DNA of 64,000 nucleotides from Chryseobacterium luquanense (GTDB taxonomy: Bacteria > Bacteroidota > Bacteroidia > Flavobacteriales > Weeksellaceae). Within the stretch, counting starts at the first letter, position 1; each line of letters starts with the position of its first letter. A model generated the notes under the pieces. It was not told the origin of the DNA. It saw only the letters and a list, made by a program, of their open reading frames with translations, and did not search any database. The position numbers were made by a program, and so were the translations under genes. Shown here one piece after another: positions 17,321 through 24,822 of the stretch. The DNA lies in the NCBI RefSeq assembly GCF_026460945.1, contig NZ_JAOVZV010000017.1, forward strand, positions 1-64,000, in the 5' to 3' direction.

Positions 17321-17767
17321 CTATTTTAGAGATAAGCAATTATTTAAAGTTGCTTTGTCTTCTAATTCATTTTTAAATTCTACAGGAAGATGTATTTTGG
17401 TAGAACACCAGTCTTTTTCTTCGTATTTGTTTAATTCAGAATTCCAGATTATTGCTTTTGCGTCACTGTAATCTGAATTATAATAATATAAATTTTCTTT
17501 ATCATCAACATAACAAAGCCAATAATGGTTATCGCTGAATGTCATATTTATCGGTTGTTGATAAAGAATTTTGCCATTTTCATTCGTAATAGCAAATACT
17601 TTACATGAGTTCTCTATATTTTTTACAATAATTTTTCTTTGTGCTCTTCCCCATGAATATGTTGCATTTGTATTAATAAACCCTTCTTGAATAAAATTGT
17701 ATTTGGATTTTTCAGAAGAACAATGGATCATAGAAAGAATTATAAATAAAAATAAAATGAATTTCAT
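17321..17767 (-). CDS. Hypothetical lipoprotein
   Basis: The 148-aa product has a lipoprotein signal (LFIILSMIHC, Cys at about residue 16) followed by a small, probably beta-rich domain with several Trp/Tyr (YSWGRAQRK, NHYWLCYVDDKENLYYY). No family is recognised. It begins 4 bp after the mazG-like stop and ends 10 bp before aroA, so it belongs to the same operon. Lipoproteins of this kind in Flavobacteriia are usually envelope-located; no function is proposed. Confidence 0.75.
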   Translation of the reverse strand: MKFILFLFIILSMIHCSSEKSKYNFIQEGFINTNATYSWGRAQRKIIVKNIENSCKVFAITNENGKILYQQPINMTFSDNHYWLCYVDDKENLYYYNSDYSDAKAIIWNSELNKYEEKDWCSTKIHLPVEFKNELEDKATLNNCLSLK

Positions 17768-17771
17768 GAAA

Positions 17772-18098
17772 TTATTTTAGTTTTTCATTATTCTGATGCC
17801 TGTCTTTATCACGGTCAGTTTTCACTTTCATTTTTTTATCAAAAGCTTCCTGTAAATTGACTCCGGTTTGATTAGCTAAACATAAAGTTACAAACAGTAC
17901 ATCTGCCAATTCTTCGCCTAAATCTTTGTTTTTATCGCTTTCCTTTTCGCTTTGTTCACCGTATCTTCTTGCGATAATTCTTGCAACTTCGCCCACTTCT
18001 TCTGTCAACATTGCCATATTGGTGAGTTCATTAAAATATCTTACACCAATAGTTTTTATCCATTCATCGACTTGCTGTTGTAGATTTGTAATTTCCAT
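17772..18098 (-). CDS. MazG-like nucleotide pyrophosphohydrolase
   Basis: The 108-aa product is a single-domain, all-helical MazG-family protein. The metal-binding motifs are visible: EEVGEVAR in the second helix and DLGEELADVLF further on, the EExxE-(12-28)-ExxD pattern of the family. Such enzymes cleave non-canonical or damaged NTPs to NMP and pyrophosphate. It opens the five-gene operon that contains aroA. A degenerate -7 box (TACCTTGG, around 18111-18118) lies upstream. The precise substrate is unknown. Confidence 0.9.
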   Translation of the reverse strand: MEITNLQQQVDEWIKTIGVRYFNELTNMAMLTEEVGEVARIIARRYGEQSEKESDKNKDLGEELADVLFVTLCLANQTGVNLQEAFDKKMKVKTDRDKDRHQNNEKLK

Positions 18099-18158
18099 AA
18101 TTTTAGAGAACCAAGGTAAAAGTTAAAAGAGCTATTTATTTAATATCAACTATCAGAT

Positions 18159-19574
18159 TTATTGATAAGCTCCCAAAGTTGGGTTGGTTGTTCTTGAAGC
18201 ATTCACAATATCTGTAGGAACCGAATTGGCAATCGTAAGATCACCTTTTCCTCTTGCCGGAGAATCTGCTTTTACACGTAAATTCAGTTTAGCGGCAAAA
18301 TAATTAACGAATTTCGGATCTACATTTTTAATACTTTGAATTACACTATTTGTGGGATTATTTTCAAAAGAAAATCCAGCACCGGAAAGATCGGTGTACT
18401 TTATGGAAGAGTTTTTAATCAAATAATTAAATTGATTTAAACCAACTTGTTCCAAATTCACAGAATTATCTCTGTCTGAATAAACAATACTGTTGAGAAT
18501 GTTTAAATTCTGAAGTGCACCATATTCTTTTTGCCCATTATCATTAGTCCATTCATTGGTTGCAAAAATTCCCATTCGGTTAAGGCTATGCATAGTTTCA
18601 GAATAATTGGCAATTGTTGAATGGATGTAAGAATGATTTCCGCCCAAGAAAATTCCAATTGCAGATTCTCCACAATTATTCATTACTAAATTTTCTGCAT
18701 TTACTGTAGACCCAACTGCGTAAATTCCGTATTCCTGAAAAGTATGAATGAAAGAATTTTTAATCGTAGCATTCGCCTGTTTCAGGTCTAAACCTCTTGT
18801 TCCTCCGAAAAGTCTTGTATGGTTCATCAACAAATTAGAATTTGCCGCCATTCTGATAGAATTCCAATTTCTAGGAATCGTATCGTAATACGTATCATTT
18901 CTGTCTCCACGGAAAATAACTTGGTCATCTTTTGTTCCATTGATATTTAATGTGGCACCTGTAGCGACCTTCATTCCGCTGTTTTTATGGAAATAAACTT
19001 TTGTTCCCGGTTGGATATTAAGATTAATTCCTGGTTCAACCGTTAAATCACCGTAAATAATTTTCGCTTTATTATTAGACCAAGTTGTATTTGAACTGAT
19101 TAAATTTGGGTTTGTTGGAGTTTTGATGAAAAATTCAGCATCCTGAACTACAGAAAACAAGGTAACGTGTTGTTGTCCTGCTCCGGTTGTAAACAAAACT
19201 CGGTCTTCAGCAATTGCTTCAGGACCGGAAGCTTGAGGCGCAATTTCTACAAAAATATATAAACTGTCTTTTTTTCTTAAAGGGACATTCTGAAAATCGT
19301 GACCGGGTTTTCCGTCTACATTGATTTTGTATAAAGAAGCCGCTCCCTTTTCAAGATTGATTCTCGGAATCATTACATCTTTATCTTCATTGTTAAATAC
19401 TTTTACAACATAAGTTTCAGATCGCACCTGATGATAAACGGTGTCGCAAAACACAGTATCTCTTGAAAATCTCAGTTCCTGAGAAGGTGCGTCAAAAGTA
19501 ATGTCGTCTTTGTCACACGAAATCGCCAAAAAAAGCATCCAAAAAGATAAAAAAAGTAATGATTTGAATTTCAT
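18159..19574 (-). CDS. Right-handed beta-helix lipoprotein
   Basis: The 471-aa product has a lipoprotein signal (MLFLAISC, Cys at about residue 20). An N-terminal beta domain (about 25-150) precedes a parallel beta-helix region with repeated coils (LNIQPGTKVYFHKNSGMKV, VNAENLVMNNCGESAIGIF, LQNLNILNSIVYSDRDN). The C-terminus has the phrases LRVKADSPARGKGD and TLGAYQ, typical of Bacteroidota choice-of-anchor-Q proteins. It is probably surface-exposed or on the inner leaflet of the outer membrane; binding or cleavage of a polymer is possible but unproven. A TAnnTTTG-like box occurs at 19680-19687 on the minus strand, about 105 nt upstream. Confidence 0.8.
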   Translation of the reverse strand: MKFKSLLFLSFWMLFLAISCDKDDITFDAPSQELRFSRDTVFCDTVYHQVRSETYVVKVFNNEDKDVMIPRINLEKGAASLYKINVDGKPGHDFQNVPLRKKDSLYIFVEIAPQASGPEAIAEDRVLFTTGAGQQHVTLFSVVQDAEFFIKTPTNPNLISSNTTWSNNKAKIIYGDLTVEPGINLNIQPGTKVYFHKNSGMKVATGATLNINGTKDDQVIFRGDRNDTYYDTIPRNWNSIRMAANSNLLMNHTRLFGGTRGLDLKQANATIKNSFIHTFQEYGIYAVGSTVNAENLVMNNCGESAIGIFLGGNHSYIHSTIANYSETMHSLNRMGIFATNEWTNDNGQKEYGALQNLNILNSIVYSDRDNSVNLEQVGLNQFNYLIKNSSIKYTDLSGAGFSFENNPTNSVIQSIKNVDPKFVNYFAAKLNLRVKADSPARGKGDLTIANSVPTDIVNASRTTNPTLGAYQ

Positions 19575-19737
19575 ATGTAGAAATTTTTTGTTTTTTAAAG
19601 GTCATATGGTATCGCTTACTTCTTAGATTTTTGTTATTAAAGAAAGTTTTAGCAATTTCATAGAAATTTATATAAATTTCAAATTTAACGAAAATACTTT
19701 GAAATTCTTATCTTTTAAAAAAAATGTTGATGTAGTA

Positions 19738-19768
19738 TTTGTATATTTTAAAAATTATTGTATTTTTG
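19738..19768 (+). promoter_or_regulatory. Bacteroidota-type promoter of rpmE2
   Basis: TTTG at 19738-19741 and TATTTTTG at 19761-19768 are separated by 19 bp, an excellent match to the -33/-7 consensus (TTTG...TAnnTTTG). Transcription would start around 19773, about 65 nt before the ATG. Confidence 0.8.
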
Positions 19769-19839
19769 CAACCTAAAATTTAGCAGAAGAAATACCATTA
19801 CTATTTCGAAAGCAAACTTTAATTTTTTAAAAATTTATT

Positions 19840-20091
19840 ATGAAAAACGGAATTCACCCAGAAAATTATAGACTTGTTGTTTTCAAAGATATGAGTAACG
19901 ACGAGGTATTTTTATGTAAGTCTACTGCAGACACAAAAGACACTATCGAGTTTGAAGGAACTGAGTACCCATTGATTAAAATGGAAATCTCTTCTACTTC
20001 TCACCCTTTCTACACAGGAAAAACTAAATTAGTTGATACTGCAGGTAGAGTAGATAAGTTCATGAACAAATACAAAAAATTCGCTAAGTAA
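19840..20091 (+). CDS. rpmE2: 50S ribosomal protein L31, type B
   Basis: The 83-aa protein begins [19 protein letters not shown] and contains [20 protein letters not shown] and [18 protein letters not shown], diagnostic of type B L31. It has only one Cys, so the zinc-binding CxxC pairs of type A are absent, as expected for type B. It is a monocistronic gene with its own strong promoter and a terminator at 20113-20145. Confidence 0.97.
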   Translation: MKNGIHPENYRLVVFKDMSNDEVFLCKSTADTKDTIEFEGTEYPLIKMEISSTSHPFYTGKTKLVDTAGRVDKFMNKYKKFAK

Positions 20092-20112
20092 TTTTTTGAT
20101 TTTACAATATTT

Positions 20113-20145
20113 AAAGTCTTTCGATTTTTCGGAAGACTTTTTTTT
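20113..20145 (+). terminator. Terminator of rpmE2
   Basis: AAAGTCTTTCG (20113-20123) pairs with CGGAAGACTTT (20130-20140), with one G-U pair, followed by eight T residues. Confidence 0.85.
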
Positions 20146-20193
20146 GCATTTAAAAAATAAAAATTAGAGTTTAGAAATTAGCTTTACTATTTG

Positions 20194-20201
20194 TATTTTT
20201 G
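20194..20201 (+). promoter_or_regulatory. -7 box of the GlmU-like gene
   Basis: TATTTTTG matches TAnnTTTG. No good -33 TTTG is seen at the right distance. The predicted leader of about 85 nt contains the heptamer array at 20252-20286. Confidence 0.5.
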
Positions 20202-20251
20202 CTTTGATTAGAAATTAGATATTAAAATCTTGAAGATATCAAGCTTTTAAA

Positions 20252-20286
20252 TCTCTAATCTCTAATCTCTAACCTCTAACCTCTAA
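20252..20286. repeat. Tandem heptamer (T/C)CTCTAA, five copies, ending 5 nt before a start codon
   Basis: Three copies of TCTCTAA are followed by two of CCTCTAA. The array fills the space where a ribosome-binding site of the GlmU-like gene would lie and ends at 20286, with ATG at 20291. It resembles the TCTAACA array at 14751-14781. Confidence 0.9.
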
Positions 20287-20290
20287 AAAA

Positions 20291-21451
20291 ATGCAACTCG
20301 TATTCTCCGATGCACAATATTGGGAAGATTTTCTTCCGCTTACTTTTACACGCCCGATTGCAGAAATGCGTTGCGGAATTTTTACTTTTTCCGAAAGATG
20401 GCAGAAAATTTTAGATTCTACTGAAATTTCCTGGTTTACAGAAATGTATCTTCAACAGAAATTCAGAGAGCCGGAAAAAAAGGAAAGTCTTTTTTTAGTT
20501 CCTAATTTTTTACCAACAGAAGCGGTTATCCAACAAATTAAAGATTTAAAACAAGGTGAAGCTTTGGTGTATGAAGATGAATTGGTTGCTGCAAAAATTA
20601 ATATGGAAGGGTTTTCTTTAAATCAGATTGAAAAAATGACTGATATTAAAGAAGATCTTGTATTCTATAAAAAACCAACTGATTTATTTACTTATAATAA
20701 AGAAGCTATCGATTTTGATTTTGAATTATTAACGAAAGGAAAAACTTCTCAGGAATTATCTTCCACCAACGGATTTTTAGGAAATAAAGAAGATTTATTC
20801 ATCGAAGAAGGTGCTGAAGTTGAGTTTTCAACCATTAATACCAAAACCGGAAAAATCTACATCGGGAAAAATGCAGAAGTAATGGAAGGCTGTAATCTTC
20901 GAGGTCCGATTGCACTTTGTGAAAGTTCTAAGTTTAATTTAGGAGCAAAAATTTACGGTGCAACTACGGTTGGTCCTCATTCTAAAGTAGGTGGAGAAGT
21001 GAGCAATATCATTATTTTTGGCTATTCAAATAAAGGTCATGATGGTTTTGTCGGAAATTCTGTGATTGGAGAATGGTGTAATCTCGGAGCAGATACCAAT
21101 TCATCTAACTTAAAAAACAATTACGGAAATGTAAAACTTTGGAATTACAGAACAAAAGATTTTCAGGATACAGGATTGCAATTTGCAGGTTTAATTATGG
21201 GAGATCATTCTAAAACTGCGATTAATACCCAATTAAATACGGGAACTGTAATTGGAGTGGCTTCGAATATTTTCAAGGAAGGATTTCCTCCAAATTTAAT
21301 TGAAAATTTTTCTTGGGGCGGGTTTAAAGATGATGAGCGTTTCAAATTAGATAAAGCTTACGAAGTTGCTGAAAAAGTAATGGCAAGAAGGAAATTACCT
21401 TTAACTGATAGTGACAAGGCAATATTTAAACATGTTTTTGAAAATTATTAA
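20291..21451 (+). CDS. GlmU-family protein (alternative bacteroidotal form)
   Basis: The 386-aa product has a poorly conserved N-terminal nucleotidyltransferase-like half that lacks the usual LAGGxGTRL loop. It begins instead with FSDAQYWEDFLPLTFTRP and RCGIFTFSERW, as in the alternative GlmU family of Bacteroidota. The C-terminal half (about 170-370) is a left-handed beta-helix acyltransferase-type domain with hexapeptide patterns (IYIGKNAEVMEGC, HSKVGGEVSNII, GEWCNLGADTNSSNL). It probably takes part in UDP-N-acetylglucosamine synthesis or a related sugar-nucleotide step; exact chemistry is not established by sequence. The preceding leader carries a heptamer repeat. Confidence 0.88.
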   Translation: MQLVFSDAQYWEDFLPLTFTRPIAEMRCGIFTFSERWQKILDSTEISWFTEMYLQQKFREPEKKESLFLVPNFLPTEAVIQQIKDLKQGEALVYEDELVAAKINMEGFSLNQIEKMTDIKEDLVFYKKPTDLFTYNKEAIDFDFELLTKGKTSQELSSTNGFLGNKEDLFIEEGAEVEFSTINTKTGKIYIGKNAEVMEGCNLRGPIALCESSKFNLGAKIYGATTVGPHSKVGGEVSNIIIFGYSNKGHDGFVGNSVIGEWCNLGADTNSSNLKNNYGNVKLWNYRTKDFQDTGLQFAGLIMGDHSKTAINTQLNTGTVIGVASNIFKEGFPPNLIENFSWGGFKDDERFKLDKAYEVAEKVMARRKLPLTDSDKAIFKHVFENY

Positions 21452-21459
21452 GATATATA

Positions 21460-21578
21460 TTTGAACCATTAAGGTGAGTTTAGTTTTTTTAAGTAAACAT
21501 CTGAAGATATTCATGAAGCAGCTTGTAAAGCGGAGCTTAACTTAATAATTCTAAAATGCTTAAAAGCGCTTAATGGTT
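21460..21578. repeat. Possible small repeat element with 14-bp imperfect terminal inverted repeats
   Basis: TTTGAACCATTAAG (21460-21473) and CTTAATGGTTTAAA (from 21569, extending to 21582) are inverted copies with one mismatch, enclosing about 95 bp with no reading frame. The element fills the gap between the GlmU-like gene and the sigma factor gene. The plan is that of a MITE- or REP-like intergenic repeat; other copies are needed to prove it. Confidence 0.4.
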
Positions 21579-21695
21579 TAAAATTGATATATTTTCGAGA
21601 TAAAAATGAAACTTCAAAAACTTTTTTTGAAGTTTTTTTCATTTAAGTGTAATATATTTCGATTTCAGGTTGTCTTATTAATAGAAACAAAACTT

Positions 21696-22205
21696 ATGAC
21701 TCACGAAACTTTCAAGAATACGGTATTTATTCTCCGAGATGAGATGTTCCGTTTTGCGAAAAGATTTGTTATGAGTAGCGATGAAGCCGAAGATGTAGTA
21801 CAGGATTTGATGATTAAATTCTGGCAGAAAAAAGATGAGCTGGAGCAGTTTGGAAATTTTAAATCCTATGCTTTGAAATCTGTAAGAAATGAATGTCTCA
21901 ACCGATTAAAACATCACGATGTAAAGTTAGGTTTTGCAGATTTGCAGCTACACCGTTCGGAACTCTACAGTATGGAAGTGAATAATCTGAAGGAACAAAT
22001 CATTGGTTTTATCAATCAGCTTCCGGAAAAACAAAAAATGGTGATCCATTTAAAAGACGTAGAAGAGTATGATGTGTCTGAAATTTCTGAAATGTTGGAA
22101 ATGGAAGAAAACGCAGTAAGAGTAAATCTGATGCGAGCAAGACAAAAAGTAAAAGAACAAATCTCACAATTGATGAGCTATGAGCAACGACAAATTTCAA
22201 GATAA
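21696..22205 (+). CDS. ECF-family RNA polymerase sigma factor
   Basis: I start at 21696 (MTHETFKNTVF), because the 30 residues in front of it in the longer frame (from 21606) do not resemble sigma factors. The 169-aa product has sigma region 2 (FRFAKRFVMSSDEAEDVVQDLMIKFW, given here only in part) and region 4 with a helix-turn-helix (LPEKQKMVIHLKDVEEYDVSEI). It overlaps the next gene by 26 bp, which implies translational coupling with a membrane protein, the usual ECF/anti-sigma arrangement. Target genes are likely to include its own operon. Confidence 0.92.
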   Translation: MTHETFKNTVFILRDEMFRFAKRFVMSSDEAEDVVQDLMIKFWQKKDELEQFGNFKSYALKSVRNECLNRLKHHDVKLGFADLQLHRSELYSMEVNNLKEQIIGFINQLPEKQKMVIHLKDVEEYDVSEISEMLEMEENAVRVNLMRARQKVKEQISQLMSYEQRQISR

Positions 22206-22845
22206 ATATAACGAGATCTTCCAAAGTTTAAAGGAAGAAAAAATGAACTGGGATTTTGAAGATTTCCTGAAAAAAGCAGAGGGAAATGAAGATGAGGTTT
22301 CCAAAGCCATAATAATTCCAATTCAAGGTCAAAAACCTTCGTTACCGAAGTGGTTTTGGATGGCGGCAAGTGCGGTGATACTTTTCAGTGTTGGCTTTGT
22401 ATTTAATTATAATCAAAACAGTGAAGTTGTAGATCAAGCAAAATTTGTTGAAAACGAAATTCAGAAGCAGAAATCTGATTTTATTAATGAAAACCACAAT
22501 CACGATGTGCAGGTTGCTGTTCATACTATAGATTCTGCTACAGGAGCTAAAAAAGATTCTATTTTTATAGAAAATTCTATTGCGGAGAAAGATGTTTTGG
22601 ATGAAATTCTTTCTAAAAAAAGCAGAATTAAAAAAGAATCAAAGCCGAGATATGTACAAAACTCAGTTTTTAAAAATAATACTTTAAAAGACTCCACAGG
22701 ATATAAAGATTCTTATGTTATCGTCAACGGAAAACGTATCGAAAACATGGAAGAAGCTATCAATATAACAAAATATTCATTTCAGGTGATGGCCAATAAT
22801 GTTAATCAGGCGTTGAACACCAAAGTAATGGATAATGTAGAATAG
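22180..22845 (+). CDS. Single-span membrane protein, probable anti-sigma factor
   Basis: The 221-aa product has a short cytoplasmic N-terminus rich in charged residues (about 1-45, including MNWDFEDFLKKAEGNED). One transmembrane helix follows (about 60-80, WFWMAASAVILFSVGFVFNY), then a periplasmic tail of about 140 residues. Its start lies inside the ECF sigma gene (26-bp overlap). No zinc-binding HxxxCxxC motif of ZAS anti-sigma factors is seen, so the role rests on topology and coupling. It precedes a DUF4252/GIN-type protein in the same operon. Confidence 0.65.
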   Translation: MSNDKFQDKYNEIFQSLKEEKMNWDFEDFLKKAEGNEDEVSKAIIIPIQGQKPSLPKWFWMAASAVILFSVGFVFNYNQNSEVVDQAKFVENEIQKQKSDFINENHNHDVQVAVHTIDSATGAKKDSIFIENSIAEKDVLDEILSKKSRIKKESKPRYVQNSVFKNNTLKDSTGYKDSYVIVNGKRIENMEEAINITKYSFQVMANNVNQALNTKVMDNVE

Positions 22846-22908
22846 ATTATTAACGATAAGATTATGCAACTGATCAGGCTTATAATCAACTAAAATTAAA
22901 TTTAACTC

Positions 22909-24162
22909 ATGAAAAAGATACTCATTATATGTACACTTGTTCTATCACATTTCTTTAATGTTTACGGACAGAAAAATAAATTAGACCAACTTTTTGATAA
23001 ATATCAGGAAGTGGAAGGAGTGACCTCTATTAAAATTGCAAAACCAATGTTTGGAATGCTCAGCAATTTAAATATCGCAGATGCAGAGCTTGATCAAATT
23101 AAACCTTTGCTTTCAAAAATTGATGGACTTAAAGTATTGATTACAGAAAGTACCAAAGGAGAACTTGCAAATGTGAATAAAGAAATTTCATCTTATTTAA
23201 ATAATTTGAATTACAGTGAAATTATGTCTGTGAAAAATGCAGGTAGTAAAATCAAATTTCTTTCAGCGGAAGCAAAAAGTGATGGAACGTTAGACGATAT
23301 GCTTTTAAGCATCGACAGTGGTGGCGGAGAAAATATTCTTGTGATGCTTGACGGGAGACTTTCTATGGATGATGTCAATAAAATTATTAATTCCAGCGAA
23401 GCTAAAACAAATACGACAAGAACTACAATCACAAACAGTTTCACTTCAGACAATACATCTTCCTATTTAAATGGAGAAAACAGAAATGTAGGACAATTTT
23501 CAGGATTAGAAGTTAGTTCAGGCATTAAAGTGGTTTTCACACAGGAAAATAATACAAGTGTAAAAGTTTTCGCAGATGCTGATAAACTTCACAACGTTAT
23601 TACAAAAGTGGAGAACGGTATTTTAAGAATTTCGATTGATAATAAAGGAACAAAGAATTTAAGATTCAAAAATTTAAGTGTCAATGTTTCTTCACCAAAA
23701 ATGGATAGAATTAAAGCTTCATCAGGATCCAATTTTACAACAGTGAACGAAATCAGAGGAAAAGAAATGACTTTGGATGCATCTTCCGGATCTGCAGTTG
23801 TTGGTAAATTTCAAATTTCCGGGATATCGAATGTTGAAGCAAGTTCGGGCTCGAATGTGAAAGCGTCAATTAGTTCAAATCAAGTTTTGATAAAAAGTTC
23901 AAGCGGATCAAGTATAACTTTAGAAGGAGATACCGATTATGTATCAATCGATGCAAGTAGTGGTGCATCTTGTAAAACAGATCAGTTAAGATCAAATACC
24001 GCAATGGTAGAATCTACGTCAGGAAGTAGCGCTTCTGTAAATGCAAAAGATAAGTTAACAGTGAAAGCTTCTTCGGCAGGATCGGTGAGATATAGAGGGA
24101 ATCCTAAAATTGAAGCAAACATCAGTAAATCTTCTGCGGGAAGTTTAAATCAAATCAACTAA
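22909..24162 (+). CDS. Secreted DUF4252-GIN (DUF2807) fusion protein
   Basis: The 417-aa product has a signal peptide (1-20, NVYGQ). An N-terminal DUF4252-like domain follows (about 22-150; DQLFDKYQEVEGVTSIKIAKP, ILVMLDGRLSMDDVNKI). The C-terminal GIN/DUF2807 beta-helix-like domain (about 190-410) has repeated ASSGS motifs (KASSGSNFTTV, DASSGSAVVG, EASSGSNVKAS, KSSSGSSITLE). Such GIN proteins are secreted or outer-membrane associated with no proven activity. DUF4252 domains commonly lie next to ECF sigma genes in Flavobacteriia. The order sigma, membrane protein, this protein, DUF4252 lipoprotein suggests an envelope-stress regulon. Confidence 0.82.
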   Translation: MKKILIICTLVLSHFFNVYGQKNKLDQLFDKYQEVEGVTSIKIAKPMFGMLSNLNIADAELDQIKPLLSKIDGLKVLITESTKGELANVNKEISSYLNNLNYSEIMSVKNAGSKIKFLSAEAKSDGTLDDMLLSIDSGGGENILVMLDGRLSMDDVNKIINSSEAKTNTTRTTITNSFTSDNTSSYLNGENRNVGQFSGLEVSSGIKVVFTQENNTSVKVFADADKLHNVITKVENGILRISIDNKGTKNLRFKNLSVNVSSPKMDRIKASSGSNFTTVNEIRGKEMTLDASSGSAVVGKFQISGISNVEASSGSNVKASISSNQVLIKSSSGSSITLEGDTDYVSIDASSGASCKTDQLRSNTAMVESTSGSSASVNAKDKLTVKASSAGSVRYRGNPKIEANISKSSAGSLNQIN

Positions 24163-24174
24163 AAATCAAAAGCC

Positions 24175-24675
24175 ATGAAAATCTTCAAAAACATTTTTCT
24201 CGTTTGTTGTACTTTGTTTTTACTGCAATCTTGTATTGTGTCCAGCAAACCGAACATCGCTTTTTTTTCAAATTCAGATTATGATTATGAAAATGCACAA
24301 TTTGCGAGTTTTAATGTTCCCTTGTTTTTAGCGAAACCTTACATTAAAAAAGCTTTAAGAAAGGAAGGTGAAAGTGAAGCTGCAATTGCTATGGTAAAGA
24401 AAGTTTCAAAAATAAAAATGATGACCGTTGCCAATGGAAGCGAGAAAATGCTGAAAGATTACGCCAATTATTTAAAAAATGAAAACTACGAAGAATGGGC
24501 AACTATTAGACATGACGGTGACAATGTAAACATCAGAGTAAAACAAAAAGGAGACATGATTAAAAATATGCTGATTACTGTAAATTCTAAAAAAGATATG
24601 GTGTTTTTAGATGTTAGAGGTAGTTTTTCGGCAGACGATATCTCCAAAATGATTAGTATAGCAACTGATAAGTAA
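24175..24675 (+). CDS. DUF4252-like lipoprotein
   Basis: The 166-aa product has a lipoprotein signal (LFLLQSC, Cys at about residue 20). Its mature domain resembles the N-terminal half of the preceding protein, including a variant of its closing block (VFLDVRGSFSADDISKMI matches VMLDGRLSMDDVNKI). It lies 12 bp downstream and is followed by a terminator at 24703-24727, so it closes the ECF operon. Function is unknown. Confidence 0.8.
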   Translation: MKIFKNIFLVCCTLFLLQSCIVSSKPNIAFFSNSDYDYENAQFASFNVPLFLAKPYIKKALRKEGESEAAIAMVKKVSKIKMMTVANGSEKMLKDYANYLKNENYEEWATIRHDGDNVNIRVKQKGDMIKNMLITVNSKKDMVFLDVRGSFSADDISKMISIATDK

Positions 24676-24702
24676 TTTCATATTCAACATATTTATTTTG
24701 TT

Positions 24703-24727
24703 AAAGTCACTCTATGAGTGGCTTTTT
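24703..24727 (+). terminator. Terminator of the ECF operon
   Basis: AAAGTCACTC (24703-24712) pairs with GAGTGGCTTT (24716-24725), with one G-U pair, followed by T residues. Confidence 0.75.
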
Positions 24728-24801
24728 TGCGATTTATAGAATGAATTGTTAAGTTTTATTTAAACTATTAAAAGCAATTTTCGTATCTCATTAAAAAGCC
24801 T

Positions 24802-24809
24802 TAATTTTG
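24802..24809 (+). promoter_or_regulatory. -7 box of guaB
   Basis: TAATTTTG fits TAnnTTTG and lies 13 nt before the ATG. A weak -33 (TTTC at 24779-24782) is 19 bp upstream. The leader would be very short, about 8 nt; no riboswitch-like structure was seen. Confidence 0.6.
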
Positions 24810-24822
24810 CAAGAAAGTAAAG

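Noticed and set aside
19840..20091. Possible loss of zinc-binding Cys in L31
   Set aside because: Type B L31 naturally lacks the CxxC motifs, so nothing is missing.
20252..20286. Heptamer array considered as CRISPR
   Set aside because: Contiguous 7-bp units with no spacers.
21606..21695. N-terminal 30-codon extension of the ECF sigma factor
   Set aside because: Hydrophobic and aromatic residues there do not match sigma region 1 or 2, and the Met at 21696 gives a normal ECF start.
24727..24801. Possible purine riboswitch before guaB
   Set aside because: The region between the preceding terminator and the -7 box is outside the transcript, and the predicted leader is only about 8 nt long.
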